From Agapanthus africanus (lineage: Eukaryota; Streptophyta; Magnoliopsida; Asparagales; Amaryllidaceae), in contig CM057338.1 in assembly GCA_030015575.1 (NCBI GenBank), positions 828,064,353 through 828,128,352 on the forward strand: a DNA stretch of 64,000 nucleotides, written 5' to 3'. Positions 12,363-23,509 of the stretch are shown here, one piece after another (the stretch's first letter is position 1; every line of letters starts with the position of its first letter). The notes under the pieces were generated by a model that saw only the letters and a program-made list of their open reading frames with translations, ran no database searches and was not told the DNA's origin. The translations under genes and the position numbers were made by a program.

Positions 12363-13070
12363 TGTTGTTAGTTGTATATATGCCCTAGAGGCCATTGTTG
12401 TACATATGATGTATATTATAGTGGATGCTTGGATATATAGAGAAAGGACTTTCTTGCTCGATATGATAGTATGCTATTTGGTTTCACTTTGTCTAAACAT
12501 GTTGACTTATATTGGTTTACTGTCTTGCTCTCACATATTGATAAAGCCCTTAAGATATGTACTCGACTACTAGGACTATGATGCAGATAATACTAGTGGG
12601 GCCAGGGTAGTCCAAGAGTACATCCTATAACTGTTCCTAGTCGAGAGTGTATCGAGACAGGGCATCGATACACCAGAGTAGATTAGCGTATACTCATCTT
12701 GACCCATATGATGGGAGACGGATGATCCTATATCCATCGGTGTTTGACATCAAAGATAGTGTACGGGTGCTCAGTGGAGACTGGGTACATTGAACGGACT
12801 CGCCGAGAACTCCTAGATAGTATTATACCTATCGTCAGATAGCAGTTCTCTGGTGACACAGGTACAGGTTAGTCTGTAGACCCGAGATCGTCATAGAGTC
12901 TTGTGTGATTCCCATTGTGCTTTGATTTCCACCTTACCACGTTCAAGAGAACGTGCAAAATAGTGGCTTTTGGGTACAGTCCTGAATCATATGGAGGCAA
13001 TGAGCGATAGGAGGGGTTTCGTCTCTCCCGGTATTGGAGGTTGATTGTTCGATTGGCTATAACTGGAAGT

Positions 13071-13117
13071 CCCTGGCCAGGGCTGATATGGAGATTTACT
13101 GGTAAGTGATATCAGTA
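13071..13117 (+). other. LTR palindrome plus stem-loop (B)
   Basis: CCCTGGCCAGGG (13071-13082) is followed by TACTGGTAA (13097-13105) and ATATCAGTA (to 13117). The stem is slightly weaker than in C and D. Confidence 0.7.
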
Positions 13118-13728
13118 GTTTCTCGACCCGTTATGAGCCTCACATCGACACGACTTATCGGTTACTGGGGTATGACATTTACCACCCCTAAACTGGATAT
13201 GTGACATATGAGACGAAGAGACCGGACTGTACGGTAGTGTTACTGATTGGCTCGACGGGAGTTTTGACAGTTTCGCTGGTTTTCTTCTGATCGCTCAATA
13301 CCTGGGTGGCCGTTACATTTAGCTGACCGCTTGCGGCTAGTGGGTGTCTGATATGATCATCACCCACTGCCGGCGTATTGACGAGTCTTAGAGTCCCACA
13401 CAGGAGTTTCCTAGCTCAGGCGAAACGATATGGTGTGCATATGAGATATGCGCGGGGACCCGATTGAATACGAGTATGTAATACCGTATGTTAATCGGGC
13501 GTTTCTTTTATTGGTCGGGTCGTATATGATATGACCGGATTGTTAAATCAAGTGTTGATTTAACATTTGACTTTTAGTTTAATTCTTTATTTAAACCCTT
13601 TTCTTTAAAGAAGTTGTATGCATGCATGTATGCACATGTTGATGTGCATGGACACATACATACATACATGGATAGTTATCATGGTTGATGATACACTATA
13701 TGGTGGCAATGCAAGACTCACATGTGTG

Positions 13729-13731
<3 letters not shown>

Positions 13732-13771
<40 letters not shown>
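13732..13771. repeat. AT dinucleotide microsatellite
   Basis: About 20 AT units lie inside the LTR of element B. The matching place in D's LTR near 49020 has no such run. Confidence 0.95.
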
Positions 13772-13773
<2 letters not shown>

Positions 13774-14464
13774 CTTTTGAGTTAAAATTAAAGATTATTT
13801 ACTCATGGTTAAAGTTTATCTTGCTTTGACTTTGTGACCATTCTTGACCTAACTTTTAACCATGGGTTAATTCTCTTTTGGACTTTAACTCAATCTAAAA
13901 TATCTAAGATATTAACTAACCATGGTTTTAGGAGAGAAGGATATAATATGATTATTTCATTCTCATCTCAATTTTTTAGTTCATTGTTCATCACAAAAGC
14001 TTTTGTGCTTGAGTTTTGCCATCATCTTCTTCTTCCTCTCTCTCTTGATATTTCATTTGAGTGAGTTAGTAAAAAAGAAAGGGTTTTGATTAGAGAATAC
14101 AAACCAGATCATCATTCTACACACATCTAGCCCATTTGTGTATGGTGTTTGCTACACTTCTTCCATGGATCAAGTAAAGAAAGGAGCTTTGGGCAAAGGG
14201 ATTTCGGGTGGATCATCGTGGACAAGGAAGGTTGCTAGCGATCCGTTCCAAACTCTCAAAGATCCAAAGAGCCACCAAGGAGAGACTACAAATCTTGTAA
14301 TCTCTACTCTTAGTGACAGATTGTTCTTTGTATGTGATACAAAACTTGTTACCCTAAATATTCTAGTTAAGATTCATGGTTTGTTTGCTTTGCACCTTTC
14401 TAATTTTTAAAGTGGCATGAGTGATGCTACCAAACCCTAGACTAGGTGCAAGGGAAACCCAACA

Positions 14465-14822
14465 CGAAGGGTTTCACCCCGCCTGTCATCGCCACAGCCA
14501 CAGGAAAAAGAAAACATGACGGCCCGTTGAGCATGTATCTAGCACAAAAGATGAGCAGAGCGGTCCCTCATTGACTTTGTGATCAGACGTGCCTCTCGGA
14601 TAGTGTCTATCTTATCCTCAGCGGCGTCAAGCATCGCCAGAGTCATCTCTGCCGGATAAGGAGAGATCGCGTCAAGGATGGCAAGGAACACCATTTGGAG
14701 CCAAATAGAGTCCATCGGCAGAGGAGTCCCCCACGGGTTACGAGCTCGTGCATCAGCTTGTCACATTCGTCGCTTGTGAAATTAGGGTACACCGGATGTG
14801 CAGCGAAGCGAGGTATTATGTC
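14465..14822 (-). pseudogene. Unrecognised minus-strand open frame, downstream part
   Basis: This stretch of about 358 bp between B's LTR and G belongs to neither. On the minus strand a frame is open from 14822 to a stop at 14643 (contains PVYPNFTSDECDKLMHELV). A second, overlapping frame runs from an ATG at 14715 to a stop at 14539, a 58-residue peptide starting MDSIWLQMVFLAILDAI and rich in Ala, Asp, Glu and Arg near its end. The first frame continues, past one copy of the G target duplication, into the ATG-led piece at 35861-35808, so G broke it. The switch of frame near a G run could be a frameshift or chance. I do not recognise the protein; a host gene is my first guess, but an old mobile element is possible. 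Confidence 0.5.
14818..14822. repeat. Target duplication ATGTC, left of G
   Basis: ATGTC sits directly before G's first TG. The same five bases follow its last CA at 35803-35807, which marks both ends of the gypsy element. Confidence 0.9.
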
Positions 14823-14943
14823 TGTAACGACTCTGTTTAAAATGTACATAAATTTTTTAAAGTTAATGTACAAATGGAATATTTGTAAATTCTGAGCACA
14901 AGTTATAAATTTAAGTTGTTTAAAAACAGCAAGAAAACACTTG

Positions 14944-14998
14944 TAGCTCATTGGTAAAGCCATGCACTGCTGTGACGTAGCCCTTGTGTTCGAATCCC
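14944..14998 (+). promoter_or_regulatory. tRNA-like Pol III A and B boxes in G 5' LTR
   Basis: TAGCTCATTGG (14944-14954) resembles an A box. GTTCGAATCCC (14988-14998) is a consensus B box 44 bases downstream, a spacing normal for tRNA genes and SINEs. T-rich runs follow from about 15013. A full cloverleaf is not convincing, so this looks like a tRNA-derived segment rather than a tRNA gene. The other LTR has it too. Confidence 0.65.
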
Positions 14999-15369
14999 CT
15001 CAGCCACATATTATTTTTACTAATTTTTCTTTTAAACTTTTTAGAAACCAAAAGTTTACACGTGCAATACACGTAAAAATGAAAAGTCTCAGAAATCAAA
15101 CATGTGCACTGAGTCATATGAATCGACCTAGACACGTGGTTTGAATCCAAGCCTAGACCAACCCCATTGGACCGGCGAGATCTTCTTTGGGGCCGGCGCC
15201 GCCGGTTCCCCTGTCCCAAATGCTTCAATTTTTTTACCCTAGCACCCCTTGGACTCCCCCACTAACCCTAGTTTGTTTGTTTTTCCTGCACATTTCTAGA
15301 GAATTAAAATGAGACATTAATCCAAAATGTTAATGCATTTTATTTCCATTCTTCAATACCTTAAACCCT

Positions 15370-15374
15370 AATTT
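15370..15374. repeat. Target duplication AATTT, left of C
   Basis: AATTT precedes the first TG of element C and is repeated at 25685-25689 after its last CA. Confidence 0.93.
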
Positions 15375-17563
15375 TGTTAGTTATATGTATGCCCTAGAGG
15401 CCATTACTGTACATATGATGTATATTGTAATGGATGCTTGGACATATATAGGGAGGACTTTCTTGCTCGACATGATAGTATGCTATCTAGTTGCACTTTA
15501 TCTTAACATGTACTCTGATTGTCTCTATGATACATGTTGATAAAGCCCTCCTTAGGATATGTACTCGACTACTGGGACTATGATGAGATCATACTAGTAG
15601 GGCTACGGTAGTCGACGAGTACATCCTATAACTTTTCCTAGTCGAGGGTGTATCGAGACAGGGCATCGATACACCAGAGTAGACTAGCGTATACGTATCT
15701 TGACCCATATGATGGGCGATGGATGATCCCATATCCATCGATGTTTGATATCAAGGATGGTGTACGGGTGCTCAGTAGAGACTGGGTACACTGGACGGAC
15801 TCGCCGAGAACTCCCAGATGGTATTATACCTCACGTCAGATGGCAGTTCTCCAGTGACACTGGTACAGGTTAGTCTGTAGACCCGAGATCGTTATAGAGT
15901 CTTGTGTGATTCCCATTGTGCTTTGATTTCCATCATACCACGTCCAAGAGGGCGTGCAAAAAGGTGGATTTTGGGTACAGTCCCGAATCACATGGAGGCA
16001 ATGAGCGATAGGAGGAGATTCGTCTCTCACGGTATAGGGAGTTGATGTTGTGCTGTGTTCGATTGGCTATAACTGGAAATCCCTGGCCAGGGTTGCTGAG
16101 ATTTACTGGTAAGTGTTATCAGTAGTTTCTCGAACTATTATAGACCTCATATCGACACGACTTATCAAGCTACTGGGGTCTGACGTTTACCGCCCCTAGG
16201 CGAGATATGCGACATATCAGACGAAGAGACCGGACTGGACGGGAGTGTTACTGATTGGATTCGCAGGAGAATGTATAGGCTTGCTTGTTGATCTTCTGAT
16301 CGCTCAATATCTGGATGGCTGTTACGTTTAGCTGACCGCTTGCAGCTTGTGGGTGTTTGATATGATCATCAGCTACTGCCGGCTTATTGACGATTCTTTA
16401 GAGTCCTACACAGAGGTTTCTTGGCTCAGGCAAAACGGAGTAGGAGCATATATATGATATGTGCAGGACCGAGAATAATACGTGTATGTGATACCGTATT
16501 AGATTCTCACGATATGAGATATCGGCTGGGTATATGAGATATAGCCGGGTCATCGGATCAAGTGTTGATTTGATGAACTGATACAGATTATATTAGTCGG
16601 TTATTTGTGAAATAGCCGGATTATCGGATCAAGTGTTGATTCGATAATTTAATGTATAATTATATATTTGATATATTAAATTACATTAACTAATATAAGC
16701 TCACTAAAAGATTCTTTTTCTCACTCGGGTAATACATTGAAATACATGCGATATATGTTAATTGTATTATTTTATTTTGTTACAATAAATATTATATATG
16801 TGATATATAATATTGTAACATGATATGGTTATTAATGCAACATCATTAGTGGAGATTAAACATGGTTAGGGTTTGATTTGGGTTAAGCTTTTCTAGAAGT
16901 TTCTAGAAGCTTTGCTTTTTGTTTTTGCAAAGATATTTGTTAAAGATATTTTAGATGATATTTATTAACCTAATCCAAACCATGACCATGGTGAAGTCTC
17001 TACATGGGTTAAGTTATCATACTTAACCCATGGTTGCAATTCTAACCTCATCACAATTCATTATTCATCACAAAGTAAATTGATTCTTCTTCTTCTTCCT
17101 TGAAAGCTTTCTAGCTTTTTGCTTAGTGATGATTTTGAGTGAGTTAAAGAAAACAAATGAGAGCTAAAATCCTACTTCATCATCCTAATCTATCCTAACC
17201 ATTTAGATTAGGGTGTTCACTTCATTTGTGAGTGAGAGCTTGTGTTAAAGAAACTTCAAGGTAGATCATCTTTGTTATCGAAGATCGGGAGCAAGCATGC
17301 ATTTTTCTCTTCGTGGAGCCTCTCTAGAGTCTGGGAAATCGATGATCGCAGCGAAGGGACCTCAACATGGAGCTTATGAAGTGAAGGACCGGACTACAAA
17401 GGTTGTAATCCCAAACTCTTAGATGTTAAAGTGTTTAACATGCTTTGTTTCGCCTAATCTCTAGTTTAAAGATCTTGGTTAGGATTGTTCGGCACGGCTA
17501 AAATTTAAATTGGGTATGGTTGATGCCTTATAGAACCTTATTAGAGTGCCTAGTAACCCTACA
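15375..17563 (+). repeat. Element C 5' LTR
   Basis: It begins TGTTAGTTATATGTATG and ends CCCTACA directly before the primer site. It pairs with 23510-25684 and shares its central section with the LTRs of A, B, D and E. Confidence 0.95.
16081..16124 (+). other. LTR palindrome plus stem-loop (C, 5' LTR)
   Basis: CCCTGGCCAGGG (16081-16092) is followed by arms TACTGGTAA (16104-16112) and TTATCAGTA (16116-16124) around GTG, with one G-U pair. Confidence 0.75.
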
Positions 17564-17564
17564 G

Positions 17565-17577
17565 TGGTATCAGATCC
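17565..17577 (+). other. Element C primer binding site
   Basis: TGGTATCAGATCC matches the copia initiator-methionine tRNA site with one difference and lies one base after the LTR end. Confidence 0.88.
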
Positions 17578-17763
17578 AAGCTAGAGCTTTAGGCGAAGTC
17601 TAGACGAAGTTTAAAGTCCGATCGAACTCCGAAACCCCGGTTTATACCCCTCTCTGGATATTTTCTAAAAATGTGATTTTTTCTGCATTAAAAATACTCA
17701 AAAAAATCAGCAGGGAATTCTATGGAGACCTGTGAAAAATGACACCCTATGTCCACTATAGCG

Positions 17764-17808
17764 CCGCAGAACCGCGGCCAAACTGGGGTATTGGCGGCTG
17801 TTCCGCGG
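17764..17808. other. GC-rich dyad cassette in C leader
   Basis: GAACCGCGGCC and GTTCCGCGGC face each other about 22 bases apart. This is the counterpart of 1303-1347 in A, with one arm partly changed. Confidence 0.7.
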
Positions 17809-19308
17809 CAAGAATTGAGAATTAGGGTATCTTTTTCCAACAGTAACATCCGTATGTGTTACCTAATGCTTCTGGGAATTTTTAATCATTACTCAAGTGT
17901 TGAGTTTTCTGGGTTGTATTGGGAACTCATTGATTCGATCGGAAAGTATAACTTCGTTTAGCTTGTCCGGGTAATTTATAGAACGTGTTAAAAAGTTCGA
18001 ACGGATATCAATAACTCACTTTTTCCCCAGCCGGAAAATTTCCAAGCGTTGGATTTTTCCGTAGTTTAAGAACGTTCTAAGTCATGCAAGTAACGCGGTG
18101 GACCCTCTAGAAGACAAGAAACCTTAACTCGATTATGTGACCGTCTGAACCGCCTCTAAACCTTAGGTTTTGTGGCAGTACGGCGTTGCCACATGTGAGG
18201 CGTTGGCTTGAACCTTCTATTGCTGGACCATTGGTACTGTGGCATGTGATGGATGTTTTAAAACTAATTTCAAGTGTTGAGAACTATTTGGGAAAACTTG
18301 GGTGTTTGATTATTCGATCGGAAAGTTTAACATTGTCTATTTATCTGGATTGTGATACAATATTTGGAATCCACAAGTAGTTATGAGATAACTAATTTGA
18401 ATGTTGTAAATCTAGCAGTTCAGTCTCAAATGATCAGTTGCCACGGAATTTTGATGCGATCAAAAGTCCGTCGTAATCACGTAGCATACGCGGATACTCG
18501 CCGGGTAAACTTAATAGACAACCATGCCCCATAGCCCCGACCAAGTGACTGTAGGAGAACCCCGTCGCCAAAAGCATCCGTTCGGGTGCTTGCGGCAGCG
18601 GTGTTCCGCCTTAGTGCACTTCGTCGACGGCATCCGGGGGTGCGGCTGTCTACTAAAGTTTGCGACGAGCATTCGATCAGGATGTCGGGAATCTTGTTGA
18701 ATTGCCCGACTTGATATTGAAAAGAGTTTTCGATAATGAGACTAAAATGTGGGGTTTATAATAGTTAGGCATGCGATGTCTAAGGAATTCATTTGGTTAG
18801 GCATGCGATGTCTAAGGAGGTTGCGGATTCCAACTGTTGTAGTTTTACAGTTTCTTTTCTGCCACCGTAAGTGTAGTATGTAGTTGTATCGCTGGTTTTC
18901 GTTGCTATACATCAACGACAATCGGTGTATGCATACTTACTTACGTTGATGATATGAGATATTATGTGTTGCTGTGATATGTTATATTGGATCGTCGTGT
19001 TCTGAATAGCCGGGGTTTTTATGTGAGATGAGAGTTTTCATTTTCTTTCATGTAAAATTCATTTGTATGTAATATTCTTTTATTGGGGTACTTCCGGGCT
19101 GAGGATGATGTCACCATTGTATATTATTTACTTTTCCGCATTAGGTAGACCCAAGGAGGGGAGCACAAGTAACCGGGTTCTAGGGTACAGTGGGAGGCCA
19201 TCTCGAGGAGTCGAGACCGGGTCTCCTAACCCTAGAATTGGCAGTGTTACTTGCCGCTCTCGTAGGGGTCTAGGGATGTGGGTTTGGCTATTCATTGCGA
19301 CCGTGGAA

Positions 19309-19344
19309 TCCGTGTTTTATACAGGCTCGTATTAAAAACACGGA
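19309..19344 (+). other. Conserved long hairpin in C leader
   Basis: Arms beginning TCCGTGTTTT and ending AAAACACGGA enclose a short loop. It lies just before CGTCCTAGTATATC, as in A and D. Confidence 0.82.
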
Positions 19345-19590
19345 CGTCCTAGTATATCTAATATTTCATATATGTTTTTCTACTGCAATGTTCTGTGATG
19401 AGATCATATTACTGCCTGAGACGAATGTTTATATTATATATATGAGATAAATATTATATATTGTTGATTTCGTTTCATATCCGATGCTTGTGAAGCATAA
19501 TAAAATGGGACTTTATTAATGAGATTAATGAAATAAAAGAAACCTAAAGATGTTGTAGAAACTTGTTTAAAAACTGGTAGCTCTAGTTCT

Positions 19591-19834
19591 TGCTTTGCAT
19601 AGCGGTGTTCCTTGTAGAATATCCAGCACCTTATTCGATAAGGAAAGAGCCTAGATCCCTTCACCGGGAGTGACCTCTTTAGCGAAACTAGCAGATGCTG
19701 CATACTCAGTTTGTTTTTTGATTGCTTCTATAGTTTTTGCTTTGCATAGTGGTATTTGTGAAATATCCTGCACCTTATTCGATGAGGAAAGAGCCGACGA
19801 TCCCTTCACCGGGAGTGACCTCTTTAGCAAAACT
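19591..19834 (+). repeat. 147-bp-spaced duplication in C leader
   Basis: Units start TGCTTTGCATAG at 19591 and 19738, exactly 147 apart as in A. The core CCCTTCACCGGGAGTGACC is unchanged in both. Confidence 0.9.
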
Positions 19835-19978
19835 AGAAAATGCCTAAAAAACACTCCATTTAAAATCACTCGATTCTACAACGATATCAAGTTCATTACG
19901 CAAAGGGTTTTCTTAAAAACCTGTCGTAGCCCTCCGTCATTTCAGATAAGTACTACTTAGTATTCGTGCTGCGGTAGT

Positions 19979-20170
19979 TTGGCATTCGTCAAGGCGTAGT
20001 GTACGGTAGCTAACTAGTGCTTATCTGCTTGCATACGATGCGATTGGATTAGGGTATTCGTACGGCGTTGTTTGGCATGCGTCAAGGGTCGTGCGGGTGT
20101 GTTTAATTCAATCAAGAAATGTACGGGTTGAACTTGACTAGCGGACTATAGGTTGTTTGGCATGCGTCAA
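19979..20170 (+). other. Array of three small hairpins in C leader
   Basis: Arms TTGGC and GTCAA (one G-U pair) start at 19979, 20072 and 20157, spaced 93 and 85 bases. The counterparts in A use TTGAC. Confidence 0.72.
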
Positions 20171-20394
20171 GGTCATAGCACGCTAGGGGTAAAATATTAT
20201 TGGGAATTTCAGAGTGTTAAAATTTGCAATGAGATTGCATACCTTCTATGAGATAGTTGGATCCCGATACCCGCTGCGAGTAAGAGTTACTCCTGCGAGA
20301 GTTTTACACATTACAATTAGCCAATCAAGTAGGTGTCTAGAAAGGTGTTAACGGGGTTACGCCCCTGGGAAACCGAGGTTTACTTTAATTAGGT

Positions 20395-20410
20395 CCGTGC
20401 GAAAGCACGG
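20395..20410 (+). other. GAAA-tetraloop hairpin in C leader
   Basis: CCGTGC-GAAA-GCACGG is identical to the hairpin at 4031-4046 in A and sits at the same distance from the coding region. Confidence 0.8.
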
Positions 20411-20589
20411 GGAACCTCCCTCAAAGTACCGGCACTGGCCTGGCTGAAAGATTGGCGAACTTGTAGGTTGTAATTAATTCCGGCTAGTCTTTCCTTTTAG
20501 GGTTTGAAGGAAGATTTGACTAAAACAGTGGGAGACATCCTGATTAGGTATATTAATAACCAATCTAATCTTGCAAGAGCATACACTGA

Positions 20590-23470
20590 GTGTTTTCTTC
20601 TCTCTCTCTCCAGGTAGCGACCATCTCACGCCTTAATCAAGATAATAATACGGATGTATTGACCGAACCCGCTTGTTATACTGAGCTGGGGAACGTTGGT
20701 CCCGCTCCAACTTATAATTGTTATAAGACAGAGCAGGAAATTGGGGATTACCAGAATTCCCGTGCCGCCCAAACGAAGAAAGTGCATGTTGATGCATCTT
20801 CTTCGGGTGTGTTCATTACAAAGAACTGTTTCTCAGTATCCTTTACGTCCTGGGTATGAGATACCGGATCAGGATCCCGCATATGTAATCTGTTACATGG
20901 GCTACAGATAGGTAGAGAACTGAGAACGGGTGATAAGTTTCATGAGACAGAAAACGGTGCAAGTGTTGCAGCCAAGTCTGTTGGTAGTTATCACCCTGTA
21001 TTAACAAATACATTGATTCCGAACAAATGTTATTAAATACCGAACCTGATATACAACATCATATCAGTCTCTTTATTAGTAAAGAAGGATATAATTTTGT
21101 ATTGTTGGATAATGTTTTGAACATTTCCTATATCAAGAGTTGATCGGTTCAGGCACGCTATCTAAAAGTATAGACGTTCTAAATCAAACCACAGTTCTTA
21201 GTATACAGAACACACACAAGAGAAAGAGTTCAGAAATGAACGAATCCTTCTTGAGGCATTGTAGACTAGGTCATATAATTGCGACCCGACTATTTAAGTT
21301 ACATTTAGATGCATATTTAAATCTGTTTGAATTTACATCTTGTGAAACTTGCCGGTCATGTCACAAAGATAAGATGACCACAGCTCTGTTTATTGGAAAC
21401 AGAGAAAGAGTTAGTGAACTCTTGAGATTGATACATGATGATGTATGTAAGGTCCCCTGTCTACACATGCCAAGACCGGTTCTTTTTACTTCATTACATT
21501 CACTGATTATCTCTCAAGATTCGGACATATGTTCCTGTTGAAACACAAGTCTGAACCTTTTGAGATATTCACAGAATATAAGTTAGAAGTAGAGAACTAA
21601 AAACGGGTATAAGTATTATGTCCTTTGATGAGATCAGGGAGGAGAATACTTGAGCATGGGATTCCTGGACTATTCTAAATAAGAATGAGATTCTCTCTCA
21701 GCATTACTCCTCCGTATACACCACAGCACGTCGGTGTATCGGAGCGGAGCAATCGCACCCTATGTGATATGGTGTGCTCTATGATGAGTACTACTGAGTT
21801 CACTATTTCCTTTTGGGAGTTATGCACTTGAGAAGTTGCATACCTATTGAATAGGGTTCCAATCAAATCAGTTGCCTACCACTCCATATGTGATATGGTA
21901 TGGGAAGAGCCCATCTCTTAAGTGTATTGAGATTTGGGGTTGTCCGGCCTATGTCTAAAAAGCAAAATCCGAACAAGCTCGAGGCAAAGTCAGTTCTGTG
22001 GAAGTTTGTTGGATATCCCAAGCATTCACAAGGGAATATTTTCTACCAAACCGAGGAACAAAAGATGTTTTGTTTCTCAACATGCCACTTTTGTGAAAGG
22101 GAATTTCTTGAGGAAAAATTAGTGGTCATGAGGTAGAACTGGAAGGAGTTCCAGCTATACAAACTACATCAGATGATTTGGTAGAACCAAAGGATTCAAT
22201 AGATTCTAATGAACTTTAGCCTCTCCGCCGATCTAGTAGGGTTCCTCACCCACCTGAGAGCTCTATGACAGTGGGAGCGAGGATTGCATCATGAGATGAT
22301 GACCCAACTAGTTTCGAGCTGGCCATCAGGAGTGGGACTCTGTAAGAATGGCTGGATGCTTAGCGATCTGAGATGGAATCCTAATACACCAACAAAGTAT
22401 AGACTTTGGTTGCTTTATCTGAAGGGTTAAATCCCCTTCAGGAGCAAGTATATCTTGAGAAGATTACTTGGTGTACATGGAAAAGTTGAGACTTTCAAAG
22501 CTATGCTTAAGTCTATCCAGATCTTACTTGCCACGGCTACATACCATGACTACGATATCTGGTGGTTGGGTGTCATGACTGCTTTTCTAAATGATGTTTT
22601 GGACGAGAGCGTCTATAAGTACACATCCAGAGGGCTTCATAGAAAGTGGGAGCAGCGGAAACGTATGCAAGATGTTTTATGTGATAAAGCAGGCATCGCG
22701 GAGTTGGAACGTCTGTTTTGATGTGGTAGTCAAAGAGTTTGACTTCATCAAAATGGTAGATGAACCTTGTATATACAAAAAGGTAGTAGAGAGTATGGTG
22801 GTGATCCTCGTAGAGTACGTGGATGACATACTCTTGATAGGGACGGAGTTTCCTATGCTACGCTCGGTCAATCTCTGCTTATCACAAGGATTCTCCGTAT
22901 AGGATCAAGGTGATACCTTCTAAATCCTGGGTTTTGGATCTATGAGATAGATCTAATTGGATGTTAGGATTATCACTAGTTGTAGTGAGATGGTATTAAT
23001 CGATCCTGGGGAGAATCACTCGAAAGGTTCCAGAGTGATAAGGACGACTGAATGTCAGTCACAGGCATTGTCTTTACCCTCAGTGGAGGGACGGTATGTT
23101 GGAAGAGTTCCAGGGTACATACCGTGACATACTAGACGATTAAAGGCAAGATACATCGTTACCAAGGATGCTACCAAAGAGGCAGTCTGGATATAGATAA
23201 TAGTTCATGAGATGAACTTCGTTCCAACCATTGTGTGACAATGGAGTTGTGGCTTAAGCCAAGGAACCCCCGTCCCATCTGAAATCCAGATATAATTCTT
23301 AGGCAGTATCACCTGATCATGGAGATGGTTGATCTCCAGGGAGATCGAGGTTAGGAGAGTAGACAAAGAGGACAACAGCGCGTATCCACTCACAAAGGCC
23401 TTTTCCCAGTAGAGACTTTTATGGGATGGTTGAGTATGAGATACTTCAACCTCAGCTAATTGTTGGGTAT
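20590..23470 (+). pseudogene. Element C protease-integrase-RT-RNase H fossil
   Basis: A decayed copia pol region. It starts with the same short gag-replacing frame as A (contains ATISRLNQDNN and TELGNVGPAPTYNCY), then a protease-like stretch (about 20855), pre-integrase CRLGHIIATRL (about 21258), an integrase core (about 21420-21870), RT ending in YVDDILLIGTE (about 22816) and a weak RNase H tail near 23390. Most of gag is absent. Probably more than ten breaks are present, several apparently shared with A. The protein was presumably supplied in trans when C moved (inference). Confidence 0.85.
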
Positions 23471-23496
23471 GCGATACCACAACAGATGGCCCTAGT

Positions 23497-23509
23497 GCAA
23501 GTGGGAGAT
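23497..23509 (+). other. Element C polypurine tract
   Basis: GCAAGTGGGAGAT lies directly before the TG of the 3' LTR, as in A and D. Confidence 0.85.

Larger units (their letters stand above)
9291..14464 (+). mobile_element. Copia element B, right part
   Basis: Plus-strand Ty1/copia sequence enters abruptly inside the gag/protease region at 9291 and continues through pol into a 3' LTR (12366-14464). That LTR is of the D-like subfamily, not the A/C type, so B is a different element from A. The simplest reading is that A inserted into B, and that B's 5' LTR and gag lie left of the window. B's pol is better kept than those of A and C, with about five breaks. Confidence 0.8.
12366..14464 (+). 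repeat. Element B 3' LTR
   Basis: This LTR of about 2.1 kb begins TGTTAGTTGTATATATG and ends CCCAACA. Its right half (for example the sequence near 13500 and the stretch ending near GATGCTACCAAACCC) matches the LTR of element D better than those of A and C. It contains an AT microsatellite and the conserved palindrome and stem-loop. Confidence 0.85.
14823..15374 (+). repeat. Element G 5' LTR, left segment
   Basis: The first 552 bp of the LTR (TGTAACGACTCTG...) run up to the insertion point of element C. This segment includes the Pol III box-like region and a GC-rich patch near 15165-15215. Confidence 0.93.
17578..20589 (+). other. Element C long non-coding leader
   Basis: About 3 kb without a credible gene, collinear with the leader of A. 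It carries the GC dyad cassette (17772-17808), long hairpin (19309-19344), 147-bp-spaced duplication (19591-19834), three small hairpins (19979-20170) and GAAA hairpin (20395-20410) in the same order. Confidence 0.75.

Noticed and set aside
7060-14464. A tandem LTR-interior-LTR-interior-LTR array produced by unequal crossing-over
   Set aside because: The LTR at 12366-14464 is of a different subfamily from that at 7060-9290, so nested insertion is simpler. The left flank would decide.
14941-15005. A genuine tRNA gene
   Set aside because: A and B boxes are good, but acceptor and T stems do not pair well and no clear anticodon arm is visible. Kept only as a Pol III-like segment.
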